DNA from: an uncultured Clostridia bacterium
GTDB taxonomy: Bacteria > Bacillota > Clostridia > TANB77 > CAG-508
Length of the DNA stretch: 52,559 nucleotides
Reading direction: 5' to 3'
Assembly: GCA_947624525.1 (NCBI GenBank)
Contig: CANQKT010000003.1
Coordinates: 1 to 52,559, forward strand
Shown here: positions 1 to 6,150 of the stretch, one piece after another
Layout of the letters: each line of letters starts with the position of its first letter
How positions within the stretch are numbered: position 1 is the stretch's first letter
Notes under the pieces: model-generated
The model's input: the letters and a program-made list of their open reading frames with translations, nothing else
What the model was told of the DNA's origin: nothing
Databases searched by the model: none
Made by a program: the position numbers and the translations under genes

Positions 1-80
1 TAAAACTATTGGAAATAACAGAAGAACAATTTCAATCCGTAACACAGCATATGTTAGATTTGCATGTAAATAATACATAG
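1..80 (+). CDS. 3' end of an unidentified gene (partial)
   Basis: The frame starting at base 3 is open from the window edge to a TAG at 78-80 and reads as a plausible protein C-terminus of 25 residues, including the stretch LLEITEEQFQSVTQHMLDLH, which looks helical. The other two forward frames have early stops or unlikely composition. Nothing in so short a tail identifies the family. The gene would run in from the left and share the strand of the next genes. It could also be chance open sequence. Confidence 0.4.
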   Translation, partial: KLLEITEEQFQSVTQHMLDLHVNNT

Positions 81-101
81 AATATAGATAATGGTTAATT
101 T

Positions 102-157
102 AGGAGGTAAAATATGTATTTTAGACTTAAAAATATTGAAATCTAAATAAATCCTCC
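102..157 (+). other. 10-codon mini-ORF behind a strong RBS, with a complementary CCTCC downstream
   Basis: AGGAGG at 102-107 sits 6 nt before ATG at 114, which opens a 10-codon frame (MYFRLKNIEI) ending in TAA at 144-146. CCTCC at 153-157 could pair with the AGGAGG and mask it. This may be a leader peptide or a remnant of a gene start. No terminator T-run follows. The RBS is seen directly; translation and function are guesses. Confidence 0.3.
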
Positions 158-191
158 GTTTAAAAAATCTATATAAAAAAGTATAAAAGCA

Positions 192-220
192 TTGAAAAAA
201 TTAACATAATATGGTATAAT
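192..220 (+). promoter_or_regulatory. Sigma-A-type promoter for the CYTH/LysR pair
   Basis: TTGAAA at 192-197 and TATAAT at 215-220 are separated by 17 bp, close to the housekeeping consensus. The -10 lies 32 bp before the ATG at 253, leaving a short leader that carries the RBS AGGAG. It probably drives both the CYTH-like gene and the LysR gene 13 bp behind it. Confidence 0.75.
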
Positions 221-252
221 TGTTAGGTATATTAATATATAGGAGAATTAAT

Positions 253-828
253 ATGAGTAACGAAATAACTGTAAAATTAAAATGCAGTATAGAAAATTTT
301 TGCGAAATATTACAAAATAAGAAATTCAAATTAGTTGAAAAATATTTATTAAATGATACCTACTTTATTCCTAAAAATTTGAATATAAGTAAACTTACAC
401 CAAGAGAGATATTAAGTAATGCTGTTTTACTAAGAGATATAAATGATTATATGTTGAACACAAAAATTTGTAAATTTACATTTAAAAATAAACAAATAAA
501 TGAAGATGGTATAATATTAAATCAAGAAAATATAGATTGTGACATAGTTTCAATTGAACAGGGGCAAAAGTTTATTAAATCAATAGGATATAAAGAATTA
601 ATGAATATTAAAGAAAATGACACAGTATATGAAAAAGATAGTTTAAAGATAGCGATAAAGGATGTAATTAATGGAGACAATTTAATTGAAGTAGAAACTG
701 TAGACAATAATATAGAATTGAATACAATAGAAAAAATTATATCCAAAATAAATGAATTAAATATTCCAATATATACAAATGATTATTTTATTAAGAAAGC
801 AGAAATTGAACTAAAAAAAGTATTATAA
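253..828 (+). CDS. CYTH-domain-like protein
   Basis: This 191-residue protein resembles the CYTH (class IV adenylate cyclase / thiamine triphosphatase) fold. An N-terminal strand with alternating charged residues (EITVKLK, residues 4-10) stands where the family has its ExExK signature. NDTYF (34-38) matches the conserved aromatic strand, and LLRDI (59-63) stands where LRIR is expected. The ExExK motif is degenerate, so triphosphate catalysis is uncertain. I chose ATG 253 because AGGAG ends 7 nt before it; an in-frame start at 220 would overlap the -10 box. It is followed after 13 bp by a LysR gene, probably in one transcript. The family call is by pattern only. Confidence 0.55.
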   Translation: MSNEITVKLKCSIENFCEILQNKKFKLVEKYLLNDTYFIPKNLNISKLTPREILSNAVLLRDINDYMLNTKICKFTFKNKQINEDGIILNQENIDCDIVSIEQGQKFIKSIGYKELMNIKENDTVYEKDSLKIAIKDVINGDNLIEVETVDNNIELNTIEKIISKINELNIPIYTNDYFIKKAEIELKKVL

Positions 829-841
829 AGGTGGTGCTTTT

Positions 842-1720
842 ATGAGTGATACTAATTTAAACTTATATAAAATATTTTGTGTAGTTGCTGAATCAAAAAA
901 TTATAAAGAAGCAAGTGAAAAGCTATATCTTACTGAATCTACAATTAGTTCTCATATAACAAATTTAGAAAAGAAATTGGATATTGTATTATTTTATAGA
1001 GAAAGAGATGGATTAACATTAACAAAAGCAGGTAAAGAATTATATGATTCTATACACGAAACAATTAAAGATATAGAATTTGCTGAAAATGCTATAATTC
1101 AAAATTATGATGTTTCTAAAGCCAAGATTACAATAGGTTGTCCATCACATATTTCAATTTTCTATTTGTCAAAATGTATAGCAAAAGCAAGAGAAGATTA
1201 TCCGCATTTGAGAATAGATATTATTGGTGCATCAGATTATAATGGATTAATACAATTACTACAACAGCATAGTGTTGATTTTGTCATTATGGATATAGTT
1301 CCAAAAGATGTTAAAAGTGAAATAGAATTAAAGACATTAAAAAAGGTTAATAATGTTTTTATCTCTAAAGAGCCAGTAAATATAACAGATATTAAGGAAC
1401 TAGAAAAATTTAATTACATACTAAACTATGAAAATTCTATATCTACTCAGGAATTATTTGAATGTTTAAAAGAATATGATGTAAAAATAGATGCATATAT
1501 TCAAGCAGATATTACTGAAATGAGAATCGAAGAAGTAAAGCAAGGACAAGGTATAGGATATGTTATGAAAGAATCTGTAGAAAATGATATTAAACATAAG
1601 GAAGTATATGAGGTTAAATTGCCTATAGAATTACCTCAAACACAAATTAATTTAGTATATATAAAAAAATATTTAACTAATATGGATAAGATATTTATAA
1701 AGAAATATTTAAAAGATTAA
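842..1720 (+). CDS. LysR-family transcriptional regulator
   Basis: The 292-residue length and layout are typical of LysR. A winged helix-turn-helix occupies residues 4-63, with the recognition region NYKEASEKLYLTESTISSHI and the linker NLEKKLDIVLFYRERDGLTL. A periplasmic-binding-protein-like effector domain follows from about residue 90 (ITIGCPSHISIFYL). The RBS AAGGTGG precedes the ATG by 6 nt. It lies 13 bp behind the CYTH-like gene, and no divergent target is present, so it may regulate its own operon or act elsewhere. The effector is unknown. A stem-loop terminator follows at 1742-1770. Confidence 0.9.
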   Translation: MSDTNLNLYKIFCVVAESKNYKEASEKLYLTESTISSHITNLEKKLDIVLFYRERDGLTLTKAGKELYDSIHETIKDIEFAENAIIQNYDVSKAKITIGCPSHISIFYLSKCIAKAREDYPHLRIDIIGASDYNGLIQLLQQHSVDFVIMDIVPKDVKSEIELKTLKKVNNVFISKEPVNITDIKELEKFNYILNYENSISTQELFECLKEYDVKIDAYIQADITEMRIEEVKQGQGIGYVMKESVENDIKHKEVYEVKLPIELPQTQINLVYIKKYLTNMDKIFIKKYLKD

Positions 1721-1741
1721 TGAATAATAATATATAGAGAA

Positions 1742-1770
1742 GAATACTCAAGTTAGAGTGTTCTTTTTTA
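1742..1770 (+). terminator. Rho-independent terminator after the LysR gene
   Basis: GAATACTC (1742-1749) pairs with GAGTGTTC (1756-1763) across a 6-nt loop with one G-U pair, followed by a run of T. Confidence 0.85.
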
Positions 1771-1877
1771 TTGGAAAAAATCTAATATACCTTTGATTTT
1801 TTCAACTATACATATATATAAAATTAAGATATAATTATAATATCAATTTTTATATAAATTGGAAAGGATGTTTAAAT

Positions 1878-3059
1878 ATGGAAAAGAAAAAAGTTTGTTG
1901 GAAAATAACAACTAAGTGTAATCAAAATTGCAAATATTGTTTTGGATTTGTAAACATACCAGAACTTCCTTATAAGGAAAATATAAAAGCTATGGATCAT
2001 TTGATTAAGAATGGATTAACACACATTACATGGACAGGAGGAGAAGCTGTACTATATCCAGAATTAAATAAATTAATAAAATATGCAAAATCTAAAGGAA
2101 TATATAATAAATTAGTAACAAACGGAATATTTCTTTCAAATAATGATAATGAATATGTAGAAGATATTTTAAATACACTTGATGAAATAAATTTATCAAT
2201 TGACTCAGTATCTGATGATGTAAATATGGAACTTGGAAAAGAGGATGGACATTTTGAAATAATAAAGAGATTATTGGAAAAAGTAAAAAATAAACCTATA
2301 AGAGTCGGTATAAATACTGTTGTTAGCAGAAAGAGTATAGATCAATTAGAAGAATTAGGAGAGTTTTTAAATAACTATAAAATCTATACTTGGAAATTCC
2401 TAAAATTTATGCCTATTCGTGAAAAATCACTAAAAAATAAAGATTCTCTTGAAGTAACTGAAGAAGAATTAGAACAAAAAGTAAATGCTCTAAGAGAATA
2501 TGAAAATATTAGACTTGTAAAATATAAAAAACAAAATGAATTTGAGCAAAGTATAGTAGTTCTTCCTAATGCAGATATGATAAGAACTGATAATGGAAAA
2601 GATATTAAATTAGGAAATGCTTTACATCAAAATGTAATATCTTTTTCTGGAAAGCCAGGAGAAAATGATTTAAAGATAAGAACATTAGTTGCACATAATG
2701 ATGAGAAAACAAGAGATTTAATAGTAAATGCAATTAAAGATTTTGATTATGTTGATGTAGTTGCTACTGCAGAAGATGGAATAGATGCTTACAATAAAAT
2801 TATGGATTTAAAACCAGAGATGGTATTTTCAGAGTATAACTTTGAGAATTATAAGGGTATAGATTTATTAAAGAAATCGAAAGAAGTTTTAAATAATGAT
2901 ATGCCAGTATTTAATTTTATTTCTAATGTAATGCCAAAGGAGGAAATAGAAAGTGCTTATGATATTATAGGCAATCACTTTAACATTTGGATGGATGAAA
3001 CAGATTCTGAGAGAATTGCAGATGTTATGCAAGATTATAAAGAATATATGTATAATTAA
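1878..3059 (+). CDS. Radical SAM protein fused to a degenerate response-regulator receiver domain
   Basis: Residues 1 to about 235 form a radical SAM domain: C14, C18 and C21 make the CxxxCxxC [4Fe-4S] motif (KCNQNCKYC), and GGE at 54-56 is the SAM-binding motif. From about residue 265 to the end (129 residues) the sequence has receiver (CheY-like) topology, starting [12 protein letters not shown]. The usual phospho-acceptor Asp is replaced by Glu319 (MVFSEYNF, where receivers read VLLDYNMP), so this is probably a pseudo-receiver or a phospho-mimic. The fusion is unusual. It converges on a Spo0A-like gene across a shared terminator, so a joint signalling role is conceivable. The RBS GGAAAGGATG precedes the ATG. 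The substrate is unknown. Confidence 0.8.
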   Translation: MEKKKVCWKITTKCNQNCKYCFGFVNIPELPYKENIKAMDHLIKNGLTHITWTGGEAVLYPELNKLIKYAKSKGIYNKLVTNGIFLSNNDNEYVEDILNTLDEINLSIDSVSDDVNMELGKEDGHFEIIKRLLEKVKNKPIRVGINTVVSRKSIDQLEELGEFLNNYKIYTWKFLKFMPIREKSLKNKDSLEVTEEELEQKVNALREYENIRLVKYKKQNEFEQSIVVLPNADMIRTDNGKDIKLGNALHQNVISFSGKPGENDLKIRTLVAHNDEKTRDLIVNAIKDFDYVDVVATAEDGIDAYNKIMDLKPEMVFSEYNFENYKGIDLLKKSKEVLNNDMPVFNFISNVMPKEEIESAYDIIGNHFNIWMDETDSERIADVMQDYKEYMYN

Positions 3060-3070
3060 ATTTAATGTAT

Positions 3071-3110
3071 AAAAATAAGAAATAAGTAATTAAACTTATT
3101 TCTTATTTTT
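3071..3110. terminator. Bidirectional terminator between convergent genes
   Basis: A perfect 17-bp inverted repeat (3071-3087 and 3094-3110) surrounds a 6-nt loop, with an A tract on one flank and a T tract on the other. It can therefore end transcription from both the radical SAM gene and the convergent Spo0A-like gene, whose last codons overlap the right arm. Confidence 0.85.
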
Positions 3111-3809
3111 TATGTAATATAAATATGAAGAACAGATTTCTAAAAAGTCAGCAGGTGATATATAACTATTTTTAAGCTCATTTAGTAATCCTAAAATGTA
3201 ATTATTTTTTGGAATTTTAATGTGTCTAAGTGCTGTTCTCATTCTGCTCCTAACAGTTTCGTTTGTTACAGAAAATTGTTTAGCAACAATATTATATACG
3301 TTTTCAATTTTATCTAATGTTCTTGGGTGATAGTAGCAATAATATAATGCAAATCGTAAATACTCAGATCCATAAGAACTTAATCCAATTCCTAATTGTA
3401 TAAATAAAAAATTTAAATCAGTTTCAGTTAATTTTTCAATTTTATTTTTACTCTTTAAATATTCAATACAAGATAATAACTCATTAAATTCTTCGGATTT
3501 ATCTAATATACGAAAGACTTTTGACAAGCACGTTGAATATAATTGCCCATTAATAATGTCTGTAGTTATTATAGTATTACATTCATTATCATCAGGGATT
3601 ATGGACAATTTATTTAATATATCGGTATATTCTATATCCTTAAAGTTAGAATCTAATATTAAAATATTAGGTTTTAATTCCAAATATGTATTTAAAGTAG
3701 TTAGTCCATCAGTTGTACTTGTAATTTCTAACTCTTTATCATTTGCGAGGGTATTGCAGTATTTCGCATTTTGCTTAATGTCTGCATTTGCTACTAAAAC
3801 TTTTATCAC
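3096..3809 (-). CDS. Spo0A paralogue: receiver domain plus Spo0A-type DNA-binding domain
   Basis: An N-terminal receiver domain (1 to about 115) retains D10 and the phospho-acceptor D53 (NILILDSNF). The C-terminal half (about 130-215) resembles the Spo0A effector domain: a G-x-YLRFALYY-like helix, then IVAKQFSVTNETVRSRMRTA, equivalent to the Spo0A stretch around IAKKYNTTASRVERAIRHA. I place the start at GTG 3809-3807, giving 237 residues. An upstream ATG exists at 3824, but the ideal RBS GGAGGT lies inside those first codons and is spaced 7 nt from the GTG, and the receiver fold begins there (IKVLVANAD). It differs enough from canonical Spo0A to be a paralogue. A phased repeat array lies upstream at 3911-3990. 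Confidence 0.75.
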   Translation of the reverse strand: MIKVLVANADIKQNAKYCNTLANDKELEITSTTDGLTTLNTYLELKPNILILDSNFKDIEYTDILNKLSIIPDDNECNTIITTDIINGQLYSTCLSKVFRILDKSEEFNELLSCIEYLKSKNKIEKLTETDLNFLFIQLGIGLSSYGSEYLRFALYYCYYHPRTLDKIENVYNIVAKQFSVTNETVRSRMRTALRHIKIPKNNYILGLLNELKNSYISPADFLEICSSYLYYIKNKK

Positions 3810-3910
3810 TTTAATAACCTCCATCAAATGTTTACAAATGAAATTTGAAAATATTATATCACTAATATTATGTAAATACAAGACCATAACAATAAAATTT
3901 ACATAATTTT

Positions 3911-3990
3911 ATTGCCGATTTTTGCCATTTTTGACCAAAATTTGCCGTTTTATTACTATTTATGCCAATTTACTCCTATTTTAACCGTTA
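3911..3990. repeat. Eight degenerate 10-bp repeats in exact helical phase
   Basis: Read in blocks of ten from 3911, the sequence gives attGCCgatt, tttGCCattt, ttgACCaaaa, tttGCCgttt, tatTACtatt, tatGCCaatt, tacTCCtatt, ttaACCgtta. A short G/C-bearing triplet recurs at positions 4-6 of every block, with A/T elsewhere. The repeat unit equals about one helical turn, so the G/C patches face one side of the DNA. The array lies about 100 bp upstream of the GTG start of the Spo0A paralogue (minus strand) and upstream of the island on the plus strand. It could be a cooperative operator, a bent-DNA element or iterons. Confidence 0.6.
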
Positions 3991-4028
3991 AACGTTATAA
4001 CAATAAAAACAAATGTAGTATGTGCCAT

Positions 4029-4225
4029 AGGAACTTTATATTGAAGTTTTGAATGGAGTAACTAAAGATTTTCTAAATACTAATAGACAAAAAAGTAATA
4101 CACATTTAAAACTTTAATATAAAGGAGGAATTTTTTTATGATAACTTAAATTAAACAATATAATTATATTTTTATAATCTAATAGATCACTCCATTAGAG
4201 ACTTTGGTATAAATCCTAAGTTCCT
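4029..4225 (+). ncRNA. Candidate structured leader RNA upstream of the sigma-like gene
   Basis: AGGAACTT (4029-4036) pairs with AAGTTCCT (4218-4225), and inside it AATGGAGT (4052-4059) pairs with ACTCCATT (4189-4196), suggesting a closed RNA domain of about 200 nt. It contains a strong RBS (AAAGGAGGA) followed by ATG ATA ACT TAA at 4138, a three-codon ORF that could be a stalling leader. The domain ends just before the RBS of the next gene. I see no known riboswitch class. It may instead be an element end or chance pairing. Confidence 0.35.
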
Positions 4226-4241
4226 AAAGGTGTGATTTTTT

Positions 4242-4649
4242 TTGTATCAGTTAAGTAATGAAGAAAAAGGAAGATTAAAACTTTGGGCAAAAGACAAAAG
4301 ATATGAATTTTTTAAGAAAAATAAATATATTTTTGTTGAAGAAAATACAATTGATGATATGGTTTTATATTCAAATATTAATGTTGAAGAGGAAATTATA
4401 GAAAATGAATTTATGGATTGTAAAAAAGATTTAAAAAATTTATTTAATGATGATGAATTATGTAGTGCATTTAATGGCTTATCTCAAAATGACCAATCAA
4501 TAATAAGAAAATCTGTATTTGAAGAAAAGAAGGATAAAGAAATTGCAAATGACATTGGTTCAAGTGAAGATGCTATACGAACTAAACGTAATCGTATATA
4601 CACAAAAATTAGAAAAAATAGAAAAGGAGATAAAAGAAAAAATGTTTAG
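4242..4649 (+). CDS. Sigma-70 region-4-like protein of a mobile island
   Basis: This 135-residue protein has a C-terminal helix-turn-helix like sigma factor region 4 (LSQNDQSIIRKSVFEEKKDK, then EIANDIGSSEDAIRTKRNRI). The N-terminal part is acidic and unlike region 2, so it may be a truncated or specialised sigma-like regulator of the kind seen in Tn916-family conjugative elements. The start is TTG 4242, supported by AAAGGTG about 9 nt upstream; no ATG or GTG is available. It overlaps the next gene by 8 nt, indicating translational coupling. It is part of the accessory island ending in two serine recombinases. Confidence 0.65.
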   Translation: MYQLSNEEKGRLKLWAKDKRYEFFKKNKYIFVEENTIDDMVLYSNINVEEEIIENEFMDCKKDLKNLFNDDELCSAFNGLSQNDQSIIRKSVFEEKKDKEIANDIGSSEDAIRTKRNRIYTKIRKNRKGDKRKNV

Positions 4650-4809
4650 AAATTTTAGTTTGACTGATGAAGAAGTATTACAAATCATTAATCAATATGA
4701 ACCTCTAATTAATAAATATAGTGAAATTAACGGCGAAATTAATGAAGATTTAAAACAAGAAATAATTATATGTTGGTATGTAAAATTAACTCAGAATAGA
4801 GAAAGATAA
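4642..4809 (+). CDS. Small helix-turn-helix protein, conjugative-transposon type
   Basis: A 55-residue protein starting at ATG 4642, inside the last codons of the sigma-like gene. The run INQYEPLINKYS followed by NEDLKQEIIICWYVKL resembles the short HTH_16-type proteins paired with sigma-like genes in Tn916-type elements, where a Y-E-x-x-I motif precedes an acidic EDL(K/R)xx helix. The overlap and gene order support this. It probably helps control the island. An in-frame ATG at 4519 is unlikely because it lies within the sigma-like gene. Confidence 0.55.
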   Translation: MFRNFSLTDEEVLQIINQYEPLINKYSEINGEINEDLKQEIIICWYVKLTQNRER

Positions 4810-4878
4810 AAAAATAAAAAATTATGTGATGTTTTTAGAAAAAATGTAAGGTCTTTATATATGAGGAGGGATGAAAAA

Positions 4879-5034
4879 ATGTTTTTCAAAAATATAAGGT
4901 ATTTTTTTAGGCAAATGAAAATGCACTTAATTATGGAAATACGAGTTATCAAATTTCAAAAGAAATTGCAGAGATTCCAAAGAGAACGAAATAAAATGAG
5001 TAACCATTACTCATTAAAATTGTCGACCCCATAA
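4879..5034 (+). CDS. Possible small basic protein
   Basis: Fifty-one codons from ATG 4879 to TAA 5034, with a good RBS (GAGGAGGG, 8 nt upstream). The product is strongly basic and begins MFFKNIRYFFRQMKM, with no recognisable domain. An overlapping frame (4911-4994) reads ANENALNYGNTSYQISKEIA, which looks more protein-like but has a stop just before it and no start. This stretch may therefore be the decayed remains of a longer gene rather than an intact one. Confidence 0.3.
   Translation: MFFKNIRYFFRQMKMHLIMEIRVIKFQKKLQRFQRERNKMSNHYSLKLSTP
4996..5014. promoter_or_regulatory. Dyad, possible operator before the HTH gene
   Basis: ATGAGTAA (4996-5003) and TTACTCAT (5007-5014) form an 8-bp inverted repeat with a 3-bp spacer, about 70 bp upstream of the start of the HTH gene at 5082. 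Size and position suit a repressor site. There is no direct evidence of binding. Confidence 0.35.
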
Positions 5035-5081
5035 AGTGTTAGCAAAAAATTGCAAAATATTTTAAGAAGGGACAGATAAAC

Positions 5082-5504
5082 ATGAGAGAAAAAATACTTG
5101 AAATGTATTTTGAAAAACAAATGAGACCAGTTGATATTTCAAAAGTATTAAATTTCCCCCAATACAAAATAACAAGGATTTTACAAAAAGATCCTAGATA
5201 TGAATCAACAAAAAGAGTCAGAATTGAAAACAACAGAAAAAAACATAAAGAAGATACTAAAAAAATAATGAAAAGAAAAAGGGCTAAAGAACAATTTGAG
5301 TATGCTAATGATACATTGGTATTAAAAGTTATGCAAAGTCAAGCAGCACGAGAGCTTTCAAAGCATAATAAATTATCTAATTTAGCATATAGAAACTGGA
5401 ACATTAGTGCTTATGAGTATGATTCTAATAAAAAAAGGTTTGCTTTTAGAGAGGAACTTGGAAGAAGTGCTGATGTTCCAAAATACATAAAAGTGGAGGT
5501 GTGA
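5082..5504 (+). CDS. Putative HTH DNA-binding protein of the island
   Basis: 140 residues. The N-terminus (MREKILEMYFEKQMRPVDIS, then KVLNFPQYKITRILQKD, about 1-37) resembles the Hin/resolvase-type helix-turn-helix in which a recognition helix follows a short turn. It is followed by a very basic helix (about 45-75) and a region of unknown fold ending in a stretch rich in aromatic and charged residues. The RBS is GAAGGGA, 10 nt upstream. The stop is followed 2 nt later by the next ATG, so the two are co-transcribed. It may be a control protein or recombination directionality factor for the serine recombinases downstream; this is inferred only from context. Confidence 0.6.
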   Translation: MREKILEMYFEKQMRPVDISKVLNFPQYKITRILQKDPRYESTKRVRIENNRKKHKEDTKKIMKRKRAKEQFEYANDTLVLKVMQSQAARELSKHNKLSNLAYRNWNISAYEYDSNKKRFAFREELGRSADVPKYIKVEV

Positions 5505-5506
5505 AA

Positions 5507-5719
5507 ATGGAATTTAATTTCACATTAAATGAAAATGATATAAAAATAATAACTGCTTATGGAGCATTAGCTATACATGCATTACAAAATTCTGCTAATA
5601 AAGAAGATAAAGTAAAAGACTTGGATTTAAAATTCTTTACTAATGAAGTAGAAACTATGTGCAAAGTTTATTCGATAACGACAGCAATTGAAAGAAGTAA
5701 AGAATTAATTAATGATTAG
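5507..5719 (+). CDS. Small hypothetical protein of the island
   Basis: 70 residues, MEFNFTLNENDIKIITAYGA at the N-terminus, mostly helical and acidic. I do not recognise a family. ATG 5507 is chosen over the in-frame GTG 5501 because GGAGG at about 5494-5498 is then at proper spacing. It begins 2 nt after the stop of the HTH gene, which implies translational coupling and a shared role. Confidence 0.55.
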   Translation: MEFNFTLNENDIKIITAYGALAIHALQNSANKEDKVKDLDLKFFTNEVETMCKVYSITTAIERSKELIND

Positions 5720-5743
5720 GATGGTAAAAGACATGAACTTTTT

Positions 5744-5842
5744 ATGGAATCAATAGATTTAGTTGATTTAGATAATTCTTTAGAATGAATACAAGATATA
5801 GAAAATGTTATTAGAGATTTATTACCTAATTATAATGATTAA
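5744..5842 (+). pseudogene. Small ORF split by an in-frame TGA
   Basis: From ATG 5744 the frame encodes MESIDLVDLDNSLE, meets TGA at 5786-5788, and stays open for another 17 codons (IQDIENVIRDLLPNYND) to TAA 5842. Both halves have the same acidic, helical character, suggesting one small protein broken by a TGG-to-TGA change. Other genes here use TGA as a real stop, so recoding is not required. Too short for a firm call. Confidence 0.3.
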
Positions 5843-5891
5843 AAAGCATATATTATAGTAAAATACATACGATTTATTATGGAGGTTTTTT

Positions 5892-6050
5892 ATGAATGAT
5901 AATTGTGCAGAAGAAACAGAAATTTATACAATAGAGGGAAAAAGTTACAAAGTAATAACAAGAGTTTCAAAAGATAAATTATCAAAAGAAAACTTAATAA
6001 AATTAATAGTAAGATATGCTATGAAAGATTTAAAAATAGATGATATATAA
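5892..6050 (+). CDS. TnpW-like small transposon-encoded protein
   Basis: Fifty-two residues from ATG 5892, with the excellent RBS GGAGGT 6 nt upstream. The core ETEIYTIEGKSYKVITRVS resembles the beta-hairpin of small TnpW-type proteins that accompany serine-recombinase elements in Clostridia, and it is followed by a helical tail. It sits directly before the two large recombinases but is separated from them by a strong terminator. Function unknown. The family suggestion is by pattern. Confidence 0.5.
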   Translation: MNDNCAEETEIYTIEGKSYKVITRVSKDKLSKENLIKLIVRYAMKDLKIDDI

Positions 6051-6068
6051 AATTTCTAGGATTGGTGG

Positions 6069-6111
6069 ACAATGTTACAAATGAGAGATATAATTCATTT
6101 GTAACATTGTT
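6069..6111. terminator. Strong hairpin terminator before the recombinases
   Basis: A perfect 16-bp stem (6069-6084 with 6095-6110) has a 10-nt loop and is followed by TTTTC. It would end the small-ORF transcript, so the recombinase pair needs its own promoter or read-through. Such an isolating hairpin may keep recombinase expression low. Confidence 0.8.
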
Positions 6112-6150
6112 TTCAATTTAGCAATTTTTACGAATGGAGGCGTATTAATT

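Noticed and set aside
3556..3906. Plus-strand ORF opposite the Spo0A paralogue
   Set aside because: It is a shadow of a gene with clear family motifs on the minus strand and has no RBS.
4860..5028. Missing 3' part of cotJC at the left end of the recombinase segment
   Set aside because: I translated the minus strand next to 5028 and found no match to the CotJC C-terminus, nor any in 3900-4240.
5021..5028. TTGTCGAC as a Spo0A box
   Set aside because: It is a one-off near-match (TGTCGAA expected) in AT-rich DNA, and no sporulation gene starts nearby.
5786..5788. TGA recoded as Trp genome-wide
   Set aside because: Other genes end naturally in TGA and conserved Trp residues are TGG, so a code change at TGA is not supported.
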